Shown in pieces: positions 30,682 to 40,098 of a stretch of DNA of 64,000 bases. The stretch is taken from positions 1-64,000 of the forward strand of contig JAGUYW010000002.1 in NCBI GenBank assembly GCA_020061105.1, read 5' to 3'. Below the pieces are notes generated by a model. It did not search any database. It had not been told where the DNA came from and saw only the letters and a list, made by a program, of their open reading frames with translations. Position 1 is the stretch's first letter; every line of letters begins with the position of its first letter. Position numbers and translations under genes: made by a program. The DNA comes from Anaerolineales bacterium. GTDB taxonomy: Bacteria > Chloroflexota > Anaerolineae > Anaerolineales > UBA4823.

Positions 30682-33585
30682 TCAGCTTTCGGCCTTTTGA
30701 TTTTCTGGGCCGGCGGCCAGCGGCTGGTTTGGGCTCTCAACATTGTCCAACGCTTCTGCAAGATCGTCCAGCGCCTCCTGCTCGACAGTTTGCGCCAGGG
30801 CCTCGCTTTCTGGTACAGCCAAACCTTCAATCTCGACTGTTTCGGGCTCAAGCCCGCTTTCGTAGCGCTCGCGTTCGATTTCAAGCTCTTCAGAGCTTTC
30901 GGCCGATCCAGGCATTTCGGCGCTCTCAGCCGTTTCAAGCTCGTGTTCGTCGCCTTCGTGTTCCACATCTTCCCAGCCATTCACCATGGCTTTGATTCCC
31001 GCCAATGGTTCATGTCCGGTAGTAGTCAGGTAAACATGCCCGACGATAAAAGAGCCAAACACCCAGGCCACCAGGCTGTGGAAGGGCGCCAGGAAAGGCA
31101 GCCCACCCAACATCCCAGCGATCGCAGGCCACTGCTGCACACCCCACATCAGCGCCCCCGTGATGATCTGCAAAGGTAGCAACACGTTCAGGATGCCAAA
31201 ATACGTGGCCTGCTGCAGTGGATTGAGTTTTTTCTCAGGCGTTTTCTCGAAGGGGTGTTCGCCCCCCTTAAAGATGCCTTGCAGGTAGAATTTGGCCTGC
31301 ACAATGGCCTGGTCGAAGAAACCATAGGGGCGCGGGATATACTGGCGAATTTCGCCGCTCACCAGGTGGTAGAACAATGACAGAAAGGCGTTGATTACCA
31401 GGATTGCTGCCAGCACATTGTGCAGCGTGACCATATAGCGGAAACTCAGCCAGCCGAACAGATCCGGACGGTGGATGATTAAGCCGGTAAACAGCAGCAG
31501 GGTGATGGTGAAGGTTTGCAGCCAGTGCCAGAAGCGTTCGTACACGTGATACATATACACCCGCTTCAGTTTCGGTTGGCGGCGCGGTTGGCGGATGGCG
31601 TTGTAGAAACGCAGCCCGCCATGCCCGGCGACTCCCATCAGCACGCCCACAAAGAACAAGGCGCCCAACCAGTCGATCCAATTGACCCGGTTGTGGCCGA
31701 AAACGTACAGGCCATGGTCACTGGTGATGGGTGAATAAACCAGCGCGCCATCCTGCACTGTCAATCCAGAGGATGGCGAGGCATTTAAGCCTTGCACAAA
31801 ATCTGGCGTCACCCCACCCGGCAAGTAATCCGATAGCGCCATCCCCGCCGCCAGGCGTGAGTTATCCGAGTGGCAGGCCTGGCAATCGCTGACCGCCCAT
31901 TCGCCGCGCGTCACATTGTGATTGATGCTGTAGGGTTGGATGCTGCCCTGGATGCGCGGGTTCGCCAGCCCCAGCGCCTGCAAACGCCCGGCAATCAAGG
32001 CTTGCTTCTCGGGAGTGTCCAGGCGCAGTTCGATCGACGAAAGCGCTCCGTCGGCGTTGGCGTCGAAGGCCTGCACAATCTCTGCGGGGTACTTCCCGCC
32101 TGGCAGCCAGGCCGCTTGCAAATCTTCCAGGCTCACCGGGCGTGTCCCGGCCGGTATGTCGTGCACCCACACCCAGGCGGCAATCAGGTTATACGGCGCC
32201 AACATGGTCTGCCCGTCGATATTACGGCGCTGCAGGGTGACCGGTTGGAAGCCGCTCACCAGGTCTTGCAGGCTGTCTCCCTGGCCTTCTACGCCGCGCA
32301 ACTGCCGCAGCGGCTGCCCGTCGGCTTGAAGAGATGTCCAATCCATTGCCTGGATGGCGAGGGCGTAAAGCTGCGGGATATGACAGGTTTCGCAGGCCAC
32401 GCTTTGCATGTGGCGTTCGACATACGGCAGCCAACTGCCGTGGTGGCTCGAGTCGTGGCAGCTATCACAGCGCCGCATGGTGCCTTTCAAATCGGCCGCC
32501 AGGTTGGTTTGGGCGCTCTGGCCGCGCGCAAAGTTGTGATCGGGCTTTTGTAGATACTCGCCAATCTCCAGGCGGCGTGGATCGAACTGCAAATGCCCCG
32601 GACGGCTCTCAGCGCTGGCCTGGTAATAGACCGGGTTGTTGAGCGAGAAGTGGCAATCGGTGCACTGCAAGCCGCGCTCAGCGTGGATATCCCACGAGCG
32701 CGCCAGGCTGGCTTTATTGGCCAGGTTCATGCCCGATTGATTAATGCGCTGACCGGCGATCACTTCGCCGGTGGTAGCGGTTTGCCAGTTGTCCAGCGAG
32801 ACGCCCACCAGGGTCAACGGTTGGGCCGGGTCGCTGTGGGTCACACCATGGCACTGGGCGCAGTTTTCGTTGCGCGGATCCTGGATTTTGACGAACTCCG
32901 CCAACAGTTCGCCGTTCTCGCCAAAGGCCGCCGGGTTGTAAGAATAGGCTGCGCCGCTGGCTTCAACCACCCCTGCTCCCAGCAATGTAGCCGTGCTGGC
33001 CCATTCGCCGCGCCCATCCTGGATGACCTGGATGCGAGCAGCATTGTTTGGGCTGGGCGTGTGGCAAAGGAAGCAGTTCATCTCCACTCCGCTGGCAACC
33101 GCCGGGCCGCCGCCCACCAGGCGAGCCGCGTTGAATTTCACCCACTCGGCCGCATCCAGGTCAACCTGGCTGTCACCGGCGGGCGTGAGATAGCGATAGG
33201 TCAGCGGGTTCCACTTGCCATACAACCCCGGGCTGGTATCCCAGGCCTGCCCGCCAGCGATCTGCCCGGGGGCGCTTTGCTCGCTCAGCCCCAGGTCGGC
33301 GTGAAAACTGCGGCTGGCGATGAATGCGGTATCGTGACACTGACCACAGGTTTGCATGGCAGAGATTGCCGCCCCGCTCTTCAGCACATGCTCCCCGTTC
33401 TGATCCAACAAGGCAAAGCTTGGGTGCAGCGGAGAGACCTGGGCGGGCTGCCCCGCCAGGCGCTTAGCCGAAACCGCCCCTACGCCCAGGGTGATGACCA
33501 ATGCTAAGGCCAACAAACCCAGAGCGCCCCAACGGGTGAAAATTATTTTTGGAAGGATTTTTTTAAAGTTTTTCATCTTGCCCAT
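30682..33585 (-). CDS. Heptaheme cytochrome c fused to a di-heme cytochrome b561-type membrane domain
   Basis: Seven CxxCH motifs (CGQCH, CFLCH, CAQCH, CTDCH, CDSCH, CETCH, CQACH), then VYERFWHWLQTFTITLLLFTGLIIH and TLHNVLAAILVINAFLSLFYHL TM segments; start taken as MGKMKNFKK. Confidence 0.88.
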   Translation of the reverse strand: MGKMKNFKKILPKIIFTRWGALGLLALALVITLGVGAVSAKRLAGQPAQVSPLHPSFALLDQNGEHVLKSGAAISAMQTCGQCHDTAFIASRSFHADLGLSEQSAPGQIAGGQAWDTSPGLYGKWNPLTYRYLTPAGDSQVDLDAAEWVKFNAARLVGGGPAVASGVEMNCFLCHTPSPNNAARIQVIQDGRGEWASTATLLGAGVVEASGAAYSYNPAAFGENGELLAEFVKIQDPRNENCAQCHGVTHSDPAQPLTLVGVSLDNWQTATTGEVIAGQRINQSGMNLANKASLARSWDIHAERGLQCTDCHFSLNNPVYYQASAESRPGHLQFDPRRLEIGEYLQKPDHNFARGQSAQTNLAADLKGTMRRCDSCHDSSHHGSWLPYVERHMQSVACETCHIPQLYALAIQAMDWTSLQADGQPLRQLRGVEGQGDSLQDLVSGFQPVTLQRRNIDGQTMLAPYNLIAAWVWVHDIPAGTRPVSLEDLQAAWLPGGKYPAEIVQAFDANADGALSSIELRLDTPEKQALIAGRLQALGLANPRIQGSIQPYSINHNVTRGEWAVSDCQACHSDNSRLAAGMALSDYLPGGVTPDFVQGLNASPSSGLTVQDGALVYSPITSDHGLYVFGHNRVNWIDWLGALFFVGVLMGVAGHGGLRFYNAIRQPRRQPKLKRVYMYHVYERFWHWLQTFTITLLLFTGLIIHRPDLFGWLSFRYMVTLHNVLAAILVINAFLSLFYHLVSGEIRQYIPRPYGFFDQAIVQAKFYLQGIFKGGEHPFEKTPEKKLNPLQQATYFGILNVLLPLQIITGALMWGVQQWPAIAGMLGGLPFLAPFHSLVAWVFGSFIVGHVYLTTTGHEPLAGIKAMVNGWEDVEHEGDEHELETAESAEMPGSAESSEELEIERERYESGLEPETVEIEGLAVPESEALAQTVEQEALDDLAEALDNVESPNQPLAAGPENQKAES

Positions 33586-33626
33586 CGTTCTTTGCAATCT
33601 GTGGAATCTGGCAAGGCCAGTCAAAA

Positions 33627-35087
33627 TCACTTCTGGACGGAAGTGGAGCTCTTGCCAAAACGCCCGCCCCAATTGAGTGGGTCGCCCGGGTAGCCCAAGG
33701 CTTGCCAGTCCAGCCGCCCTTCGGCGCTGTGGCAGGCTTCACACTGCAAGGATTTGTCCTTCGACTGCACCATGTGGGTGGTCGGCCAATACATCCAGGT
33801 CTCGGTGAAGCCATATTGCCCGCTGTACGCCAATCCCATCACCTCCTCGGCTAACCGGAAAGCGCGATCCCAATCGAAATGCGTCCAATATCCATCCACC
33901 CCGGCGGTAATCGGCGCCAGGATATAGTTATAACCCGTGTCGTAAGGCTGGTTGGCGACATGGATTTTGAAGGGGAAGATCTTGGCGCTGGGGTCTTTGA
34001 TATCGCCGGCTGGCAGGTTGATATAAGTCGGCCCATTCTCGGCGATCGGGTCGCCCAGGATGTAGCGATATTCAAGATTACCGTTGAACCAGGTGTAGGT
34101 AGGCAAAAACTTGCGTTCGTAGATAAATGTGCCCTTAATCTTCAAATACGTGTAATGATCTTCAGCGATATCCTGTCCAGCCGTCGACCAATCCCAATAG
34201 GTCTTGGTAGGGTCTTTCAGCGCCATCGATGGGATGTGGCAAGTTTGGCAAGCCACCGATTGCACGTGGGCGTTGATGCGCTGGTCGCTATGCGGCTGCT
34301 CGATATGGCAATCGGTGCAGGCAACCTGCTCTTGCGGGTCGATCACCATGTTATCCGCCACCATGCGCCCTCGGATGACATGATCTTTGGTGCGGTGGCA
34401 GTCGGTGCACAGGAAATCAGCCCGCCCCATGTGCACATCCAGGTTCTCGCTGGGGAAATACAAGCTTTCATCCAGGTCGCCGTGTTTGACGCCATTGCCG
34501 CCGCCGCCGTCGAAGTGACAGGCGCCGCAGTTATCACGCGTCGGGTTGCGCACGCTCTTCGCTGCCGCCAGCAAGTCGACGCCTTCTGCCGGTTCGCCAT
34601 ACTGGCCTTTGTAGTACACGTTCATGTCGGCGTGGCAGGCCAGGCAGTCCACATTGAGTTGGTTAGAAAAGTCGTAGTCGGCGCGTTCTTCCCACCCATA
34701 GCCAATATGGCAGGTCATGCATTGACGCTGGTTGCCCTGGGCGCTAATGCAGAAGTTATTGATCTGGTTCGCCTTACCGATCGTAACTGGCTCGTCGCGC
34801 CAGGCCACTTCGAAAGGCTCGCTTTCCCAGGTCCAGTGGGTGGTTTGCATAATCTGTCCAGCCGCCTCGGGATGGCATTCCAGGCAGGCCTGGGTGACCT
34901 GCTGGCCGGTCTCATATGGGCCGCGCATCAGGTCGGTATGCGGGGTATGCACTTGGCGGGCTGGCATAAAGGCCCGCGGCGTATCTTGGGCTTGCACCTG
35001 GCGCGGCCAAAAGATGATCACCGGAATGGCAATCACCAACAAGGTCAAGCCAAGCCCGATCAACCAGGTTGGAATCTTCTTCTTCAT
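33627..35087 (-). CDS. Octaheme cytochrome c, octaheme tetrathionate reductase (OTR)-like
   Basis: Eight CxxCH motifs (CLECH, CMTCH, CLACH, CGACH, CTDCH, CTDCH, CQTCH, CEACH); NNFCI...QCMTCHIGYGW; ATG at 35087 preceded by AGGAG. Confidence 0.85.
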   Translation of the reverse strand: MKKKIPTWLIGLGLTLLVIAIPVIIFWPRQVQAQDTPRAFMPARQVHTPHTDLMRGPYETGQQVTQACLECHPEAAGQIMQTTHWTWESEPFEVAWRDEPVTIGKANQINNFCISAQGNQRQCMTCHIGYGWEERADYDFSNQLNVDCLACHADMNVYYKGQYGEPAEGVDLLAAAKSVRNPTRDNCGACHFDGGGGNGVKHGDLDESLYFPSENLDVHMGRADFLCTDCHRTKDHVIRGRMVADNMVIDPQEQVACTDCHIEQPHSDQRINAHVQSVACQTCHIPSMALKDPTKTYWDWSTAGQDIAEDHYTYLKIKGTFIYERKFLPTYTWFNGNLEYRYILGDPIAENGPTYINLPAGDIKDPSAKIFPFKIHVANQPYDTGYNYILAPITAGVDGYWTHFDWDRAFRLAEEVMGLAYSGQYGFTETWMYWPTTHMVQSKDKSLQCEACHSAEGRLDWQALGYPGDPLNWGGRFGKSSTSVQK

Positions 35088-35147
35088 GAAAGCTCCTTGT
35101 GTTTTCAAGCTTTAATTGTCTGGCGGCGATTCCCGTCGCCCGGCAAT

Positions 35148-35477
35148 TTACCCCTCGATCAAGCTGGCGCGGTAGGCAATCCGGTCGCGCAAGACCGCTC
35201 CCAGCAGATCAAGCGCTTCGATCAGGCGCGGGTCGGTCAGGCGATAATTGACCGCCGGTCCCTGTCGCACAGGCTTTACAATGCCACAATCGCGCAGCAC
35301 CTTCAGGTGGCGTGACGCCGCTGGTTGGGTGATGCCCACCTCTTCCGCCAACTCAGAGACATTGATATCGTGTTCATTCAATAAATACAGCATCAAAATC
35401 CGCTTTGGGTCAGCCAAAGCGGCGCACATATCCGCATGCAGACGGTTGATTTCTTCGGTCAACGAATTTTTATCCAT
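35148..35477 (-). CDS. ArsR-family transcriptional regulator
   Basis: ALADPKRILMLYLLNEHDINVSELAEEVGITQPAASRHLKVLRDCGIVKPVRQGPAVNYRLTDPRLIEAL. Confidence 0.92.
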   Translation of the reverse strand: MDKNSLTEEINRLHADMCAALADPKRILMLYLLNEHDINVSELAEEVGITQPAASRHLKVLRDCGIVKPVRQGPAVNYRLTDPRLIEALDLLGAVLRDRIAYRASLIEG

Positions 35478-35620
35478 TTTGTTATCCCTTAAATGTGAGT
35501 ATGCACAATTTGTTATATATTGATATACACAATTAAACTACAATATCCTCCCTTGTATAGTGATAAATGTCACATGACATCTGTCATAATCCCGTTTACC
35601 TTGACACCCCATTTAAGTGA

Positions 35621-35965
35621 ATGTATTATTATCGCATGTCGATAACGAAATCCGATAAAATAACACGGAATTTCTTCTTGGGGTTCATCCGCCTGCATAT
35701 CCTGTTCCATGCCTCCCAGGAGCCGGTGTACGGGTTGGATATGATCCGTGAACTGGCTCGCCACGGTTACAACCTGAGTCCAGGTACGCTCTACCCCGTT
35801 TTTCACAGACTGGAAAGCGATGGCTTTTTGCAATCCGAGAAACGCGTGGTGGGCGGAAAAGTGCGCAAATATTACACCATCACCGCCGCCGGGAGACAGG
35901 CCCTATCCGAAGCCGAGATCAAAGCACGCGAACTGATTGGCGAATTGGATATCCAATCTGACTGA
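35621..35965 (+). CDS. PadR-family transcriptional regulator
   Basis: LGFIRLHILFHASQEPVYGLDMIRELARHGYNLSPGTLYPVFHRLESDGFLQSEKRVVGGKVRKYYTITAAGRQAL. Confidence 0.93.
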   Translation: MYYYRMSITKSDKITRNFFLGFIRLHILFHASQEPVYGLDMIRELARHGYNLSPGTLYPVFHRLESDGFLQSEKRVVGGKVRKYYTITAAGRQALSEAEIKARELIGELDIQSD

Positions 35966-36054
35966 TCAAGAAAGTTACCCTGCGGGTACTACAAATCATC
36001 GTGGGTGTGATGTTGATTTTCGTCGGGCTGGGAATGATTAGCCGACTTTTCTAA
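35962..36054 (+). CDS. Possible 30-aa single-TM micropeptide
   Basis: Overlaps PadR stop (CTGA); reads (M)IKKVTLRVLQIIVGVMLIFVGLGMISRLF*. Confidence 0.4.
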   Translation: MIKKVTLRVLQIIVGVMLIFVGLGMISRLF

Positions 36055-36061
36055 GTTTTTT

Positions 36062-36451
36062 ATGGAACACAAAAAGGCAAAAATGAGCAAACCTGCAAAG
36101 AAAAACGCCGTCTGCAACACCTGCACGATTCGCCTGGTGCAAATTGCTTACCAGCGCGCCCCTTGGTTTCGTCTGCTGCGAGAGCCGTTGAGAGGCGGCA
36201 TGCGCGTTCTGGCTTTTTTCCACCGCATTGACCCAGATGAGTATGAAGTGCGCACGGCTTCTTGCTATGGTTGTATGCGCTTCTACAAGGTAGCCTTGAA
36301 AGAAAAATCCGCCCTGTTCCGGTGGTTAAACGAGCGCGCCAACCCGCTCTTTGACGCCGTCCTGGAAAGCATCATCACGCCCCAAGAGCTTCAATTGGCG
36401 AAAGAGCACGCTCGAGCCGCAACAGCGGGAAAGTTGGACCCGCCAGTATAA
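36062..36451 (+). CDS. Hypothetical protein with two CxxC motifs
   Basis: CNTC and CYGC motifs; 129 aa ORF between padR-like and dsrE-like genes. Confidence 0.6.
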   Translation: MEHKKAKMSKPAKKNAVCNTCTIRLVQIAYQRAPWFRLLREPLRGGMRVLAFFHRIDPDEYEVRTASCYGCMRFYKVALKEKSALFRWLNERANPLFDAVLESIITPQELQLAKEHARAATAGKLDPPV

Positions 36452-36489
36452 ACAGCATCGAACAGGTCTTCACGATTATGGAGAGTAAA

Positions 36490-36837
36490 ATGAACTATTT
36501 GTTTGTCATCAACGATGGCCCGTACGGCAGCGAGCGCCCGTACAACGCCTTGCGCATGGCTTTGAACCTGGTCAAGGGCGAAAATATCAAAGTGCAAGTA
36601 TTCTTAATGGGCGACGGTGTGCAGTGCGCCGCGGCGCGCCAGAGCACTCCTGAAGGCTATTACAACATCGAACGTATGTTGAAATCGATCGCCCGGCGCG
36701 GCGAAGTAGCCACCTGAGGGACATGCGCCCAGGTTCGCGGGCTCGAGCCGCAATATTTGATCGAAGGTGTGCAGACCGGGACGATGGATTTATTGGGCGA
36801 TTGGAGTGTGGAAGCCGGGCAGATTGTGGTGTTTTAA
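36490..36837 (+). CDS. DsrE-family protein with in-frame TGA (36715-36717): candidate selenoprotein, otherwise a nonsense-mutated pseudogene
   Basis: MNYLFVINDGPYGSERPYNALRMALNLVKGENIKVQVFLMGDGVQCAAARQSTPEGYYNIERMLKSIARRGEVAT-TGA-GTCAQVRGLEPQYLIEGVQTGTMDLLGDWSVEAGQIVVF*; homology continues in the same frame after TGA. Confidence 0.8.
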
Positions 36838-36889
36838 GCTTCGTATCCGGGCGGGGATGGGCGCACGTTGTACGCCTATTCCCCTCGCC

Positions 36890-38236
36890 TCACCCCTGAC
36901 TGCAAAACTCACTCACCACCTGCCACAACGCCGGCAACCCACTGCGGATGGTGGCGACGGGGATGCGTTCGTCGTGGCCATGCGCCATCTTCATCAGCGG
37001 TATTTCCGGAGGTAAAATCCCCGGCGAGAAGCCGTACATTTTCATGCCTGTGCGGCTGTACATGCTGGCGTCGGTCGCTCCTGGCAGCATCGTTGGCATG
37101 ATATAGCCACCCGGGTCCATACGCTGCGTAGCCTGGGCCATCAGGCGATAAAGCGGTGTATCCATCGGCGCAGACGCTCCGGTCGATGAAGCAATCACTT
37201 CCAGCTTGATGTGTTCGCCCATCACCGCCTGGATTTCACGCATCGCATCCTGGGCGCTTTGACCAGGCAAGATGCGGCAGTCGAGCTTTGCCATCGCGCT
37301 GGAGGGAATCACGTTGGTCTGCGCGCCAGCCTGTAAAATTGTTGGGCTGACCGAATTGGTCAGCAAGGCGATAAACAGGCTGCGCTGCTCAGTGGGCAAG
37401 CGGCGCAGCAGCACGCCAGCCAGGGCAGGGTTGCGCAGCAGCCCAATCACTGTCCCGGTCGGAAATGGCTGGCTCTTCGACAGCGTCTCTAACATCGCCA
37501 GCACCGGCGGAGTCAGGTGCACCGGCAGATGGACAGCCCTGCGCAGCCGTTCAAGCGCCTGCGCCAGGCGCAGCACAGCATTTTCATCGTGTGGCATCGA
37601 GCCGTGCCCGGGTCGACCGTGAGCAGTTGCGTTCAGCCAGCAGACGGCCTTCTCGGCGGTTTGGATCGGATACAGGCGCGCCCCGCCCATGTGAAAAGTC
37701 AAACCGCCGCTCTCCGTGATCCCAAACTCGGCGTCGATTAACTCACGATGCTCATCAACCAGGAATTTCGACCCATACGTGAAGCCAACTTCCTCATCGG
37801 CAATCGCCGCCAGGACCAAGTCGCGCTTGAGCGGCAGTTTCTGGCGAAAGGCCAGCAGAAAAACTGCCAGGTAACTCGCCAGCAAGCCCTTCATATCCAA
37901 CGCCCCCCGTCCCCACACCTCGCCGTCGATGACTTCGCCGCCGAATGGGTCGTGCGTCCAATGCTCGCGATCCACCGCTACCACATCGACATGCCCGGAG
38001 AGCAGCAGCGGGCGCTGCGAGCCATCGCCCTTCAGCCGCGCCACCAGGCACGGGCGCTCGGGCAATTTTGCCACGATGGTGTAGACATCTTCTGGCACGC
38101 CAGCCGCCTGGAGTATTTCCTGAATCACCCGGATGGCGCGAATTTCGTTCCCCGGCGGGTTGACCGTCTCAGCCTGAATCAGGCGCGAGAGGTTCTTGAC
38201 AGTCTCGTCAGTTAGTTCATCCCAATTGATTTCCAT
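36890..38236 (-). CDS. M20-family metallopeptidase (ArgE/DapE-like)
   Basis: LLLSGHVDVVAVD, WGRGALDMKGLLASYL, IADEEVGFTYGSKFLV; start taken as MEINWDEL. Confidence 0.92.
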   Translation of the reverse strand: MEINWDELTDETVKNLSRLIQAETVNPPGNEIRAIRVIQEILQAAGVPEDVYTIVAKLPERPCLVARLKGDGSQRPLLLSGHVDVVAVDREHWTHDPFGGEVIDGEVWGRGALDMKGLLASYLAVFLLAFRQKLPLKRDLVLAAIADEEVGFTYGSKFLVDEHRELIDAEFGITESGGLTFHMGGARLYPIQTAEKAVCWLNATAHGRPGHGSMPHDENAVLRLAQALERLRRAVHLPVHLTPPVLAMLETLSKSQPFPTGTVIGLLRNPALAGVLLRRLPTEQRSLFIALLTNSVSPTILQAGAQTNVIPSSAMAKLDCRILPGQSAQDAMREIQAVMGEHIKLEVIASSTGASAPMDTPLYRLMAQATQRMDPGGYIMPTMLPGATDASMYSRTGMKMYGFSPGILPPEIPLMKMAHGHDERIPVATIRSGLPALWQVVSEFCSQG

Positions 38237-38460
38237 TTTGTTTTCTCCGCAAAGGCTATGTTTTATCGGCGGCTTGACGAATATCGACCTACCTGCGGCT
38301 GGCTCCGCAGCCACGACAGTCTCTTTGCTCATTATAATCCGTATCTAGCCGTTTGACAGTAGTGGCCTCAACTAACCCTTGACAAAATTACAAATAGGTT
38401 TATAATACAAAGTAATTTATGTTTCAAATAATTTTACTAATCGCCAAAATGGAGGGCGCG

Positions 38461-39060
38461 ATGAATAAAATCAAGCAGGTTCATTTCTTTGCCCAAAATT
38501 ACCCGCAATTGCAGGGTTTGCGCATGTTACCCCCAGCTTTATTGCTGCTATTGCTGACCATTTGGGCAAACCAGCAGCATGGGCCAGCAACCGATCTTTC
38601 CCTGCCGCTACTGTTGAGTGCAGGCTGCCTGCTTGTGTATATCGGCATCGACCAGTACTATAATCGCAGGTATGGCAAGGTCAAGCGCATCATCACGCGC
38701 CCCGAATGGTTAATTACTGCCGCCGGAGCGGTGCTGGCCTTAGCAGCCTTCATCCTCGATACAACGGATACTTTCATGATCAGCCTTCTTGGATTGGTTT
38801 TCGCAGGCGCCTTTGCAGCCACCGGTTTCTGGTACTGGCGCCCAGCAAGGCTTTTATTTGCCTTGAACATCGCCATCGCCATCCTGATTGGTGTGCTGAG
38901 CCTTTTGCCGCTGGTTGGAATTCAGGATTGGTGGCAGATCCTGGGGCTCAAACATTCCTTGCTGGCTTTCACGTTTTTATATGGCGTTTTCGGCTTATTG
39001 GCCGGCGTCATTGCGCACATGTACTTCATCCGGTCGCTGCCGGCTGCGGAGGCGAAATGA
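38461..39060 (+). CDS. Hypothetical multi-TM membrane protein
   Basis: ATG 38461 after GGAGGGCG; six hydrophobic segments. Confidence 0.65.
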   Translation: MNKIKQVHFFAQNYPQLQGLRMLPPALLLLLLTIWANQQHGPATDLSLPLLLSAGCLLVYIGIDQYYNRRYGKVKRIITRPEWLITAAGAVLALAAFILDTTDTFMISLLGLVFAGAFAATGFWYWRPARLLFALNIAIAILIGVLSLLPLVGIQDWWQILGLKHSLLAFTFLYGVFGLLAGVIAHMYFIRSLPAAEAK

Positions 39061-39380
39061 GCGAAGTATTCTCGCAAATTGCCAACCTGGATAAATTGCT
39101 GCACGAGCCCGCCCGCCTGTCTTTAATGACCGCCCTGGCGGCTTGCAAGAGCGCCGATTTTCTGGCCTTGCAGCGCCTGACCGGGCTGACCTCCGGTAAC
39201 CTTTCCGTTCACCTGTCGAAACTCGAAGAAGCCGGTCTGGTGGCGGTCGAGAAATCCTTTAAAGAGAAACGCCCCAACACCCAGGTCAGCATCACCGCCG
39301 AAGGCCGCCAGGTGATCGAAAATCACTGGCAGCAATTGGAAAACTTACGGCGCGACTCACAAAATTGGCGCCCGGATTAA
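39057..39380 (+). CDS. Winged-helix transcriptional regulator (ArsR/MarR-like)
   Basis: ATGA overlap with upstream gene; LHEPARLSLMTALAACKSADFLALQRLTGLTSGNLSVHLSKLEEAGLVAVEKSFKEKRPNTQVSITAEGRQ. Confidence 0.85.
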   Translation: MSEVFSQIANLDKLLHEPARLSLMTALAACKSADFLALQRLTGLTSGNLSVHLSKLEEAGLVAVEKSFKEKRPNTQVSITAEGRQVIENHWQQLENLRRDSQNWRPD

Positions 39381-39482
39381 AATCCCCGCATGGTTATTGT
39401 GACGCCTGACAGGTTACGGTAAAATAGTCACATGACCTGATGGTCTTCTGGCTACCAACCGCATGGTTGAATGGAGCGTTCG

Positions 39483-40067
39483 ATGACCGATCTTTTACTT
39501 CAAATCATATTCTTCAGCATTCCCTCGCTGATCTACCTGGCCGTTCAGCGCCGCCGCGCCCTGCCGTGGGGCGAAATCTTCAAGAACCTGGGCTGGCAGG
39601 CCTCCCCAGGGGTGTACTTTTTGTGGGCATTGGGGGTGGTCGCCGTCAGCGGTTTGTTGGGCTGGCTGGCCTACCAAATCATGCCGCCCGAGATTTTCGA
39701 GGATCCGGGCGTCAATGTCAGCGCCTACCAGGGGTGGAGCGCCGGGCTGAGTTCCTTCTTGCTGGTTTGGCTGCGCGAATCGATTTATATCGCCCTGGGC
39801 GAAGAAATATTCTTCCGTGGTTTCCTGGGCGGGATATTGAACCGGCGCTGCGGTTTTCTGAAAGGCAACCTGCTGCAAGCCCTGGCCTTCATGCTGCCGC
39901 ATTTGTTTTTGCTGCTGGTCAGCCTGCAGGTCTGGCCGATCTTGATCGTGCAATTCATCGCCGGTTGGCTGCTCGGCTGGCTGCGCTACCGCTCCGGCAG
40001 CATCTTACCCGGCTGGATCGCCCACAGTTTGGTGAACGCCCTGGGCGCCCTTGCGGTTATGACGTAA
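39483..40067 (+). CDS. CPBP-family intramembrane metalloprotease
   Basis: GEEIFFRGFLGGILNRR, HLFLLLVS, AHSLVNALG. Confidence 0.88.
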   Translation: MTDLLLQIIFFSIPSLIYLAVQRRRALPWGEIFKNLGWQASPGVYFLWALGVVAVSGLLGWLAYQIMPPEIFEDPGVNVSAYQGWSAGLSSFLLVWLRESIYIALGEEIFFRGFLGGILNRRCGFLKGNLLQALAFMLPHLFLLLVSLQVWPILIVQFIAGWLLGWLRYRSGSILPGWIAHSLVNALGALAVMT

Positions 40068-40098
40068 CCCGAACCAACTCCCCTGAAAGGAATACAGG

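Noticed and set aside
33879-35315. Long plus-strand ORF (478 aa)
   Set aside because: Antisense shadow of the octaheme cytochrome and ArsR genes; composition lacks recognisable domains.
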